Assembly: GCA_965198095.1 (NCBI GenBank)
Contig: OZ240239.1
Span: 2,976,001 to 3,040,000 of the forward strand
DNA length: 64,000 nt
Direction of reading: 5' to 3'
From: CBDFJH01 sp965198095
Lineage (GTDB): Bacteria > Latescibacterota > UBA2968 > GCA-2709665
Shown here in pieces: positions 44,901-53,024 of the stretch. Both the position numbers and the translations under genes were made by a program. Within the stretch, counting starts at the first letter, position 1, and each line of letters starts with the position of its first letter. The notes under the pieces are model-generated. The model ran no database searches, was not told the DNA's origin, and worked only from the letters and a program-made list of their open reading frames with translations.

Positions 44901-47579
44901 ACCAATGCCGACGGGCGCGTGACCAGACTGTTTCTGCAGGAGAATAACCTGCAAGGGACCATCCCGGTTGACCTGGGGCAACTCGCCAACCTGCAAAGCC
45001 TGCGGCTGTGGGGGAACCATCTGACGGGGGAGATACCTGACGAGCTGGGGCAACTCACCAATCTGACGGCGTTGAACCTCGGGGGAAACGAATTAATCGG
45101 CAATATCCCCTCTGAACTGGGGCAACTCGCCAACCTGCAAAGCCTGCAGCTGTGGAGGAACCATCTGACGGGGGAGATACCTGACGAGCTGGGGCAACTC
45201 ACCAATCTGACGGCGTTGGACCTCGGGGGAAACGAATTAATCGGCAATATCCCCTCTGAACTGGGGCAACTCGCCAACCTGCAAAGCCTGCAGCTGTGGG
45301 GGAACCGTCTGACGGGGATACCCCCGGAACTCGTGCGGCTCACCAACCTGCGCAGAGTGGTTCTCTTTAACAACCGCCTGACGGGCAATATCCCACCGGA
45401 ATTGGGGCAACTTACCAACCTGGAACGCCTGGATCTGACGAATAACATCCTGATGGGGGAGATCCCCCCCGAACTGGGACAACTCACCAACCTGGAACGC
45501 CTGAGTCTCGGGAACGTCCATCTGACGGGGGAGATCCCGAACGAACTGGGACAACTCACCAACCTCCGGGAGCTGAATCTCTCCACAAACCGGTTGAGCG
45601 GCAATATCTCGCCGGAACTGGGACAACTCACCAACCTGGAACGCCTGGACCTCACGAATAACAACCTGACGGGCAACATCCCGCCGGAACTGGGGCAACT
45701 CACCAACCTCCTCGAGCTGAATCTCTCCACAAACGAGTTGAGCGGCAACATCCCGCCGGAACTGGGGCAGCTCGAGAATGTCGAAATCCTCTATCTCATC
45801 GACAACAACCTGACGGGCAGTATTCCGCCGGAACTGGGACAACTCACCAAGCTCCGGGAGCTGAATCTCTCCACAAACAAGCTAAGCGGGAATATCCCGC
45901 CCGAACTGGGACAACTCACCAACCTCAATGCGCTGCGCCTCGCCTTGAACCGGGGTATGTCCGGAACAGTGCCTGCCGTCCTCACGAATCTCACCCTTGA
46001 AATTCTGCAATTGCAGGAAACGCGGCTGTGTTCACCGCAGGACGCCGCATTCCAGCGGTGGATGGGGACAATTTTGTCCGTCCGCGTATCCAACTGCGCC
46101 CCTTCCGAGGAGGCGGCGGCATACCTGGTACAGGCCACGCAATCGCTCGAGTTTCCCGTGCCACTGTTGGCCGGGGAGGCCGCCTTGCTGCGCGTCTTCG
46201 TCACGGCTGACAGGGATGTCGATGCCGCCATGCCCCCCGTTCGGGCGATCTTCTACAGGGATGGGGTGGAAGTACACACGGCGAACATCGGCGGCCAAAC
46301 AACGAACATCCCCCGGCAGGTCAACGAGGCGTCGCTGTTGAATTCAGCCAACGCCGTGGTGCCCGGCTCCGTCGTCATGCCGGGGCTGGAGATGGTGGTC
46401 GAGATCGATCCGGACCAGACCCTGGATGCGGCACTGGGCGTAGGCACCCGCTTGCCCGAGACGGGCCGGACGGCACTGGATGTGCGTTCGGTCCCGCCCT
46501 TTGAGCTGACGCTGATACCGCTTCTGTGGGAACAGAACCCCGATCGTTCCGTCTTGGCGCAGACCGAGGGCCTGTCGGCCGAGTCCGATCTGTTCCGGAT
46601 GACCCGCGATCTCCTGCCGGTGCGCGAGTTCCGGCTGAAGGTGCACGAGCCGGTGATGATATCTCTGGATCCCGTAGGCGAAATCTGCAAAGGGATCCGG
46701 CCTGAAATCGAGTTGATCTACGCCATGGAAGGCGCGAAGGGTCATTATATGGGAATCATAAGAGAGGAGACCCGAGGTGTGGCAGGAATAGGCCAATTGG
46801 GTGGATTTCTAAGTATGGCCATACTCCACGAATCGGTCATCGCACACGAACTGGGCCATAACCTGAATCTCGCGCATGCCCCGGGGTGCGGCGCATTTAC
46901 TCCGGACCCCTATTATCCCACCGAGGACGGCTCCATTGGTGCGTGGGGATACGATTTCGTCAACGAAGCGCTGGTGAACCCTGCAACGTCCGACCTGATG
47001 GCGTACTGCGAACCCCGATGGATCAGCGACTACTCGTTTGCCAGGGCGCTCGCCCACCGGTCACGAAGCGAGAGCTCGCCCGTGGCTGCGGCAAAAGCCA
47101 CTTCCTCCAGAGGCCTGATGCTATGGGGTGGCCTGAACGAGAACAACGAGCTCTTCCTCGAACCCGCATTCGCGGTCAGCGCTCCGCCTTCTCTGCCTCG
47201 GATCGAAGGGCCGTACACGCTTATGGGCGAGGACGTACACGGCAACAACCTGTTCAGCCTGCCCTTCGGCATGCCCGAGTACGGGTGCGGCAGCAAGGGG
47301 GGCGCCTTCGCCTTCATTCTGCCGGTACGGGAGGATTGGGCCGGCAGGCTGGCGCGCATTGCGCTTTCGGGCCCCGAGGGCGTTTCCATCCTGGATGGCG
47401 AGGACGACCCCTCTGCCACACTCCTGCTGGACCGCGCCACGGGAGACGTCCGGGGCATCCTGCGGGACTGGCCGGAGGCGGCTGCGAAGAGGCCTGCCGC
47501 CAGCCTCGGGCTAACAGAAACGGGGCTGGAGGTCCTCACCAGTCACGGCATCCCCGATGCGGCCTCGTGGGAACGATGA
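41922..47579 (+). CDS. secreted cohesin-dockerin-CARDB-LRR protein with C-terminal metzincin-like protease
   Basis: An 1885-aa protein from a GTG with AGAGGAGG upstream. Order: signal peptide, cohesin-like domain, dockerin (from about 181), one CARDB (246-360), a first plant-type LRR array (about 363-826, NQLTGTIPVELARLTKL), further LRR blocks each introduced by a W-rich cap (ALYRETDGTNWKSRKNW; YNGTEGRNWKNATNW) to about 1376, then a C-terminal region with a zinc-protease motif HELGHNLNLAH (H1642, H1646, H1652) and a Met-turn SDLMAYC (M1693). The ligand spacing and Met-turn mark a metzincin, possibly M66-like. A bulky substrate could be held by the LRRs and cut by the protease. Family within metzincins is uncertain. 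Confidence 0.87.
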   Translation: MFSRKGMSLIAVLGLLIFSVYAAAGPNANAVLSLDLIADGGAGNGTDDGITSGTVSGQGTTIAIEIFATGVRTSLIDMAVKFDFDSSLLSFVKAENSAFPLALPEGSTGTHLATRNPVTLASSGFLARAEFTTVSDVTGTEFSIGIESVTLAESTTASGELISDELITTSVITFNASPSPDFDGDDWVGFSDFLIFAQVFGSERGDGTYDARIDLNSDGSIGFTDFLIFAQSFGSAPPSTGGGSPDLVVQSPSVSDNNVASGAAFTLGATVRNQGDGSSATATLHYYRSTDATVSTSDTEVGTDAVRGLAAGRASDESISLNAPSDAGTYYYGACVDPVTGESDTGNNCSAAVSITVAAVIPTDDRAALVALYEATDGPSWTNKENWLSAAPLDEWYGVTTDSNGRVTVLFLRDNNLHGTLPVQLARLSKLSRLFLWRNQLTGVIPVELARLTNLTWLELGVNKLTGAIPVELARLTKLTWLALRANQLTGTIPVELTRLTNLTHLSLRANQLTGTIPVELARLTKLTRLDLGGNQLTGTIPVELARLTKLTWLDLGGNQLTGAIPPELARLTKLLELYLSNNQLTGTIPVELARLTKLTWLDLGGNQLTGTIPVELAQLTNLTSLDLEHNKMTGTIPTELGQLTNLTWLNLRANQLTGTIPVELAQLTNLTSLDLGPNFLTGTIPVELGQLTSLERLYLHFNQLTGTIPTELGRLSKLTYLELQSNQLAESIPAELGQLTNLQHLYLGVNQLTGAIPNALGSLTNIKQLTLNGNSRLWGPLPEGFADFTLEILDLAGTSVCVLRTAEFGQWLDGIEKTIGASYCANPEREALIALYRETDGTNWKSRKNWSTPAPLGEWFGVTTDAEGRVTHLNLKDNNLSGFLPPALRSLANLKTLTLAANPVLSGPLPQGLARLSLESLRLEGTRLCSPPHADFQAWLNGIPNGEIARCTDVRPDYYTLVTLYNGTEGRNWKNATNWASVAPLGEWHGVTTNADGRVTRLFLQENNLQGTIPVDLGQLANLQSLRLWGNHLTGEIPDELGQLTNLTALNLGGNELIGNIPSELGQLANLQSLQLWRNHLTGEIPDELGQLTNLTALDLGGNELIGNIPSELGQLANLQSLQLWGNRLTGIPPELVRLTNLRRVVLFNNRLTGNIPPELGQLTNLERLDLTNNILMGEIPPELGQLTNLERLSLGNVHLTGEIPNELGQLTNLRELNLSTNRLSGNISPELGQLTNLERLDLTNNNLTGNIPPELGQLTNLLELNLSTNELSGNIPPELGQLENVEILYLIDNNLTGSIPPELGQLTKLRELNLSTNKLSGNIPPELGQLTNLNALRLALNRGMSGTVPAVLTNLTLEILQLQETRLCSPQDAAFQRWMGTILSVRVSNCAPSEEAAAYLVQATQSLEFPVPLLAGEAALLRVFVTADRDVDAAMPPVRAIFYRDGVEVHTANIGGQTTNIPRQVNEASLLNSANAVVPGSVVMPGLEMVVEIDPDQTLDAALGVGTRLPETGRTALDVRSVPPFELTLIPLLWEQNPDRSVLAQTEGLSAESDLFRMTRDLLPVREFRLKVHEPVMISLDPVGEICKGIRPEIELIYAMEGAKGHYMGIIREETRGVAGIGQLGGFLSMAILHESVIAHELGHNLNLAHAPGCGAFTPDPYYPTEDGSIGAWGYDFVNEALVNPATSDLMAYCEPRWISDYSFARALAHRSRSESSPVAAAKATSSRGLMLWGGLNENNELFLEPAFAVSAPPSLPRIEGPYTLMGEDVHGNNLFSLPFGMPEYGCGSKGGAFAFILPVREDWAGRLARIALSGPEGVSILDGEDDPSATLLLDRATGDVRGILRDWPEAAAKRPAASLGLTETGLEVLTSHGIPDAASWER

Positions 47580-47649
47580 ACCAGTGTTCTCTCACGGGAA
47601 TAGATTGCCTGAATTCGGCCGCCGAGTCGCATCGGTATCTGCAGGAGAA

Positions 47650-48390
47650 ATGACACGGGGATTGACCATTGCCGGAGGCCAGAACGCCTTTGCCGCACTG
47701 AAGCTGGATCGGGCTGACGCGTCGCGTACGGACAACGGTACGTTTAAAATGCAAGTCTCATTGGCGCATACGAAGAACCTGAAAGGGTACGGATTCTCGC
47801 TCATTTACGATGCGGCGAAGTACGAGTTTGTGGAAACCAGGGAGTTGGACGGGAATCTGCTCAAATCCAGTACGGGCCAGCAGACGCTTTTCCTCGTATC
47901 GGACCGGACGCCGGGAAGATTGGATATCGGCGCCGTGAAAGTGGATGGCCAAGGCGCCACCGGCGACGGCAAGCTCATTGAGCTCGTCTTCAAGTCGAGC
48001 GGCACGCCGGTGTCGTCTGATTTTCAGGTCTCCGAGAGCGTGCTGGTCGGGCTGGATGGAAAAATCGATCTGCTGGCCCGCGTTGAAATCGGGAATCTGA
48101 ACCCGCTGCCGGATCGATACGGTCTGAACCAGAACATGCCCAATCCGTTCAACCCCTCCACGGCAATCCGATACCAGCTTCCCCAGGCGGGGCCGGTCCG
48201 GCTGTCCGTATATAATCTGCTGGGCCAGGAGGTGCGCGAACTGGTGAACGAGAGCAAGGAGGCGGGATCGTTTACGGCCACGTGGGACGGGACGGACGCA
48301 TTGGGCCGGCGCGTGGCCAGCGGCATCTATCTGTATCGCATACAGGCCGGCGATTTTTCGGCCTCCAGGCGGATGTTGCTGTTGAAGTAG
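47650..48390 (+). pseudogene. cohesin-like + sorting-domain protein lacking its signal peptide
   Basis: A paralogue of the gene at 31607. From MTRGLTIAGGQNAFAALKLD the cohesin-like domain and the sorting module (PNPFNPSTAIRYQLPQAGP to MLLLK) are intact. However, the signal peptide is missing: upstream the frame runs back to 47557 inside the end of the protease gene without a hydrophobic segment, and ATG at 47650 has AGGAG only two bases away. The 5' end was probably lost by recombination. Without export it could not act as a surface anchor, so I call it a pseudogene, although a cytosolic or cryptically translated product is possible. Confidence 0.6.
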
Positions 48391-48573
48391 GTCTGAGGAC
48401 GAAATGGCGTCTCTGAACCCAGGGATGCCACGGTGCTGTACAGACGTCGGCATCGCCTTTCATTCCGGCGACAAGACAGGTGCAGGCGGGTCGCTCGAGA
48501 CGTTGCGGTCACCTGTGACTTTTCTCAACGCCGAAACGGCGTCAGTTCACTATAGACGAGAGGAGCGTGGCGG
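48391..48573. other. short intergenic region
   Basis: About 180 bases with no gene. AGAGGAGCG near its end is the ribosome site of the following gene. No terminator or promoter stands out. Confidence 0.4.
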
Positions 48574-51500
48574 ATGTCTTCGAAAAAACTGACGATGTCC
48601 ATTTCCACCGTTGCGTTGCTGGTCTGCGTCTGTCAGGCCTCCTGGGGTTTCAGCTCAGAGGGTTATGGTACGGCAACCCACGCAATGACGACAAGTGCCA
48701 AAGGCGACGATACCGCGTCTATTCCGGACTTTGACGGTGACGGGACGATTGGCTTCGGCGATTTTCTGCTGTTTGCGGAAAAGTTCGGGACACAGCAGGG
48801 CGACGGAAAATATCAAGCGCGGTTCGACCTGGATAGCGACGGGTCCGTCGGGTTTTCCGACTTCGTGATCTTTGCGCAGAATTTCGGCAAGGTGGCCTCC
48901 CCTGTTGTCGCCATTCCCGACGCCAACCTGCGGGCGGCGATCGAGGAGGCCCTGGGCAAGGCGAGCGGCGCGCCGATCACACAGGCTGAAATGGCCACAT
49001 TGGATAGTCTCGAGGCCAGCGATGCCGACATCAGCGATCTGACCGGGCTGGAGTCCGCAACCAACCTGACATGGCTGGATCTTGCCTCCAACAACATTGC
49101 GGACATCTCGGCGCTGGCAGGCTTGACGAACCTGACGGACGTGACCCTTACGGCCAATAACATATCCGATCTGGCTAGCCTCGCGGCTAATAAAGGTCTG
49201 GGAAGGGGAGGCACAGTTGATGTCAAAAATAACCCCCTGAACGCCGCATCCCACAGTACACACATTCCAGCGCTCCAGGCCAGGGGGGTAAGCGTTTCCT
49301 TTGATGTTCTTGTCACGATCCCGGACGCCAACCTGCGGGCGGCGATCGAGGCGGCTCTTCGCAAAGCCACTGGCGCGCCGATCACACAGGCCGAGATGGT
49401 CACATTGGATAGTCTCGAGGCCAGCGATGCCGACATCAGCGATCTGACCGGGCTGGAGTCCGCAACCAACCTGACGTGGCTGGATCTTGCCTCCAACAAC
49501 ATTGCGGATATCTCGGCGCTGGCAGGCTTGACGAACCTGACGGACGTGACCCTTACGGCCAATAACATATCCGATCTGGCTAGCCTCGCGGCTAATAAAG
49601 GTCTGGGAAGGGGAGGCACAGTTGATGTCAAAAATAACCCCCTGAACGCCGCATCCCACAGTACACACATTCCAGCGCTCCAGGCCAGGGGAGTCAGCGT
49701 TTCCTTTGATGTTCTTGTCACGATCCCGGACGCCAACCTGCGGGCGGCGATCGAGGCGGCTCTTCGCAAAGCCACTGGCGCGCCGATCACACAGGCCGAG
49801 ATGGTCACATTGGATAGTCTCGAGGCCAGCGATGCCGACATCAGCGATCTGACCGGGCTGGAGTCCGCAACCAACCTGACATGGCTGGATCTTGCTTCCA
49901 ACAACATCACGGACATATCAGTCCTGGAAGGCTTGACGAACCTGACGGACGTGACCCTTACGGCCAATAACATATCCGATCTGGCTAGCCTCGCGGCTAA
50001 TAAAGGTCTGGGAAGGGGAGGCACAGTTGATGTCAAAAACAACCCCCTGAACGCCGCATCCCACAGTACACACATTCCAGCGTTCCAGGCCAGGGGGGTA
50101 AGCGTTTCCTTTGATGTTCTTGTCACGATCCCGGACGCCAACCTGCGGGCGGCGATCGAGGCGGCTCTTCGCAAAGCCACTGGCGCGCCGATCACACAGG
50201 CCGAGATGGTCACATTGGATAGTCTCGAGGCCAGCGATGCCGACATCAGCGATCTGACCGGGCTGGAGTCCGCAACCAACCTGACGTGGCTGGATCTTGC
50301 TTCCAACAACATCACGGACATATCAGTCCTGGAAGGCTTGACGAACCTGACGGACGTGACCCTTACGGCCAATAACATATCCGATCTGGCTAGCCTCGCG
50401 GCTAATAAAGGTCTGGGAAGGGGAGGCACAGTTGATGTCAAAAACAACCCCCTGAACGCCGCATCCCACAGTACACACATTCCAGCGTTCCAGGCCAGGG
50501 GGGTAAGCGTTTCCTTTGATGTTCTTGTCACGATCCCGGACGCCAACCTGCGCGCGGTGATCGAGGCGGCCCTGGACAAGGCCCGCGACGCGCCGATCAC
50601 ACAGGCCGAGATGGTCACATTGGATAGTCTCGAGGCCAGCGATGCCGACATCAGCGATCTGACCGGGCTGGAGTCCGCAACCAACCTGACATGGCTGGAT
50701 CTTGCTTCCAACAACATCACGGACATATCAGTCCTGGAAGGCTTGACGAACCTGACGGACGTGACCCTTACGGCCAATAACATATCCGATCTGGCTAGCC
50801 TCGCGGCTAATAAAGGTCTGGGAAGGGGAGGCACAGTTGATGTCAAAAATAACCCCCTGAACGCCGCATCCCACAGTACACACATTCCAGCGCTCCAGGC
50901 CAGGGGAGTCAGCGTTTCCTATGTTCCTTCTCCGATTGTCAGGATCCCGGACGCCAACCTGCGGGCGGCGGTTGAAGCTGCCTTGGGCAAGACGAGTGGT
51001 GCGCCGATAACCGTGGCCGAAATGGAGACTTTGACATGGCTCGAGGCGGACTTCGATGCGGGCATCAGCGCTTTGACCGGGCTGGAGTTTGCCGCCAACC
51101 TGCGCGGGTTGTTGCTTGCTTACAACCCCATCACGGATCTCTCGCCGCTTTCGGGCTTGACCAACCTGTGGCGGCTGAGTCTTAGCGACACCAACATTCC
51201 GGATCTCTCGCCGCTTTCGGGCTTGACCAACTTGGAACTGCTGAGTGTTATCGCAACCAACACCTCGGATCTCTCGCCGCTTTCGGACTTGACCAATTTG
51301 ACGTCGTTAAGACTTTCCCACAACAAGATCGCGGATGTATCGCCGCTTTCGGGTTTGACCAATTTGACAGAGCTTAACTTTTGGGAAAACCAGATCGAGG
51401 ACATCTCGCCGCTTTCGGGCTTGACCAACCTGACACAGCTAGGGCTTGGTCTCAACAACGTCTCGGACATCTCGGCACTTTCGGGCTTGACCAACCTGAC

Positions 51501-52758
51501 ACAGCTAGGGCTAAACGACAACAACATCACGGATATCTCGCCTCTGGCAGGCTTGACCAACCTGACATTCCTGAATCTTGCCTTCAATAACATCGAGGAA
51601 ATCTCGGCGCTTTCCGGCTTGACCAGCCTGATGGAGTTGAATCTTGCGGCCAACAGCATCACGGACACCTCGCCGCTTTCGGGCTTGACCAACCTGCGGG
51701 ATCTGGATCTTCGGGGCAATCCCTACGAGACGTTACCCAAGGGCGACTTCGACATCGAACTCGTCCTTCTCGATGACTTTACTGAATCCCAGAAGAACGT
51801 GCTCCAATACGTGGCCCGGCGCTGGATGGCGGTAATTACGGAGGACCTGCCGGACTACGAATTTACTCAGGGCTGGTCGGGTCAGTGCGGCGATCAGTCG
51901 TATGTGATCCCTTCCGGAGAGCGGATAGACGACCTGCGGATTTATGTGAGCACCTTCATAGGCCGCGGCGTTCATGGAAGGGCAGGCCTACATGTGCTGC
52001 GCGAGGAGACCCATCTGCCCGTCCTTGGATGCATGTCGTTCGATTTGAGTCACGCCAATTTGCTGATTACAGGACTCCACGAGATAGGGCACGTTCTGGG
52101 GTTTGCCAGTGAGGTATGGAGCGAGTTCGGCTTCTACCAGAACCCGCCAAATGGCGACAATCACTTCAACGGTCCGCTGGCGACTGCTGCCTTCGACGAC
52201 GCCGGCGGACGGGACTACGAGGGTGCGAAGGTGCCGTTGCAGACGGGTGAGTCGCACTGGAGGCTTCCCGTTCTCGATGGCGAACTCATGGCGCCATATG
52301 GCGGAGGGACGCTCAGCGCGATCACGCTTCAGTCCCTGGCCGATCTCGGCTACGGCGTCGATATCTCCCAGGCAGACGCCTATACGCTGCCCGGTGCCAA
52401 CGCCGGTAAGGCAGTCGCAAAGATCACCGCATACCAGCCCTCGGCCCTCGGCCCTGTTCTCGATGTCACGCGGGCACATCCTGACGTCCTCCGCGGCGTC
52501 GAACTGTACGGACAAGGGAGGATCGCCAGTAACCTCCCGTCGATCGTCGGAGACGAGGGCCGGACGGGTCGGCTGGAAAGCGCTGAACGGGTTTGGGGAC
52601 GTGGCATGAATTCCGATCTCTCGCACGACCGAAAGATGTGGGGTGCAGCGCCGCCCGCTTTCGCGGAGCCCAAGCTGACGTGCGGCGTCAGTCTCACGAG
52701 GGAGCCGATCTACGTGGTTGACCAGCAGGGGCGCATCATCCGCACCATAGGCGACTGA
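48574..52758 (+). CDS. secreted dockerin-LRR protein with leishmanolysin-like zinc protease
   Basis: A 1394-aa protein from ATG at 48574. Order: signal peptide (1-28), dockerin (52-108; DFDGDGTIGFGD and DLDSDGSVGFSD), five near-identical 135-aa internalin-type LRR units each starting IPDANLRAAIEAALRKATG (about 113-788), a more varied LRR array (790-1059, LSPLSGLTNL), then a protease domain. The zinc motif is HEIGHVLGF (H1169, H1173) with a distant third histidine in ESHWRLP (H1228) and a Met-turn ELMAPY (M1239), the layout of leishmanolysin-like (M8) peptidases. No cohesin is present, so it is a pure dockerin cargo that could bind the cohesin-bearing neighbours. Confidence 0.88.
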   Translation: MSSKKLTMSISTVALLVCVCQASWGFSSEGYGTATHAMTTSAKGDDTASIPDFDGDGTIGFGDFLLFAEKFGTQQGDGKYQARFDLDSDGSVGFSDFVIFAQNFGKVASPVVAIPDANLRAAIEEALGKASGAPITQAEMATLDSLEASDADISDLTGLESATNLTWLDLASNNIADISALAGLTNLTDVTLTANNISDLASLAANKGLGRGGTVDVKNNPLNAASHSTHIPALQARGVSVSFDVLVTIPDANLRAAIEAALRKATGAPITQAEMVTLDSLEASDADISDLTGLESATNLTWLDLASNNIADISALAGLTNLTDVTLTANNISDLASLAANKGLGRGGTVDVKNNPLNAASHSTHIPALQARGVSVSFDVLVTIPDANLRAAIEAALRKATGAPITQAEMVTLDSLEASDADISDLTGLESATNLTWLDLASNNITDISVLEGLTNLTDVTLTANNISDLASLAANKGLGRGGTVDVKNNPLNAASHSTHIPAFQARGVSVSFDVLVTIPDANLRAAIEAALRKATGAPITQAEMVTLDSLEASDADISDLTGLESATNLTWLDLASNNITDISVLEGLTNLTDVTLTANNISDLASLAANKGLGRGGTVDVKNNPLNAASHSTHIPAFQARGVSVSFDVLVTIPDANLRAVIEAALDKARDAPITQAEMVTLDSLEASDADISDLTGLESATNLTWLDLASNNITDISVLEGLTNLTDVTLTANNISDLASLAANKGLGRGGTVDVKNNPLNAASHSTHIPALQARGVSVSYVPSPIVRIPDANLRAAVEAALGKTSGAPITVAEMETLTWLEADFDAGISALTGLEFAANLRGLLLAYNPITDLSPLSGLTNLWRLSLSDTNIPDLSPLSGLTNLELLSVIATNTSDLSPLSDLTNLTSLRLSHNKIADVSPLSGLTNLTELNFWENQIEDISPLSGLTNLTQLGLGLNNVSDISALSGLTNLTQLGLNDNNITDISPLAGLTNLTFLNLAFNNIEEISALSGLTSLMELNLAANSITDTSPLSGLTNLRDLDLRGNPYETLPKGDFDIELVLLDDFTESQKNVLQYVARRWMAVITEDLPDYEFTQGWSGQCGDQSYVIPSGERIDDLRIYVSTFIGRGVHGRAGLHVLREETHLPVLGCMSFDLSHANLLITGLHEIGHVLGFASEVWSEFGFYQNPPNGDNHFNGPLATAAFDDAGGRDYEGAKVPLQTGESHWRLPVLDGELMAPYGGGTLSAITLQSLADLGYGVDISQADAYTLPGANAGKAVAKITAYQPSALGPVLDVTRAHPDVLRGVELYGQGRIASNLPSIVGDEGRTGRLESAERVWGRGMNSDLSHDRKMWGAAPPAFAEPKLTCGVSLTREPIYVVDQQGRIIRTIGD
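48912..50932 (+). repeat. five tandem 405-bp LRR-coding units
   Basis: Units begin near 48912, 49318, 49723, 50128 and 50533 with ATCCCGGACGCCAACCTGCG and are spaced almost exactly 405 bases. Units 2-4 are nearly identical over the whole length; 1 and 5 differ at their edges, and a diverged sixth starts near 50943. Such identity implies recent amplification or ongoing homogenisation. Confidence 0.9.
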
Positions 52759-52942
52759 TTATTCACGTTTCTGCGTTGGATAACCCGGATAAAGCCCTAA
52801 AGAGTCGGGCTGGGGTGATCGCGCGTTACGGGCAGCGTTAGCAAGACTAACGGTCAGTTTCAGAAGTCCACATGAGTAAAACGTCGCAGAATCACACGGA
52901 ATCACTCAGGAGGTCGGCGACATTGCCGTCCATGCCAGTCAG

Positions 52943-52977
52943 ACCTGCCTGCGCCAAGCCCCGCGCGGCAGGCAGGT
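52943..52977. repeat. dispersed CCTGCCTG/CAGGCAGG hairpin between convergent genes
   Basis: ACCTGCCTGC (52943-52952) and GCAGGCAGGT (52968-52977) form a perfect ten-pair hairpin with a 15-base GC-rich loop. It lies between the plus-strand protease gene and the minus-strand dehydrogenase gene and could serve both as terminator. It is the simplest member of the family also seen at 4816, 6412 and 23345. Confidence 0.8.
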
Positions 52978-53024
52978 AACCGAGATCAGAGGAGGTCTTT
53001 CATATACACGTCAATACATAAGGT

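Noticed and set aside
48813..50885. 690-codon open frame on the minus strand
   Set aside because: It is the mirror of the 405-bp LRR repeats; a repeat lacking stops in one antisense unit lacks them in all. No ribosome site or recognisable domain.
34496..50932. Regularly spaced repeats that could suggest a CRISPR array
   Set aside because: Units are 354 or 405 bases, coding, and contiguous without unique spacers. No cas genes are present.
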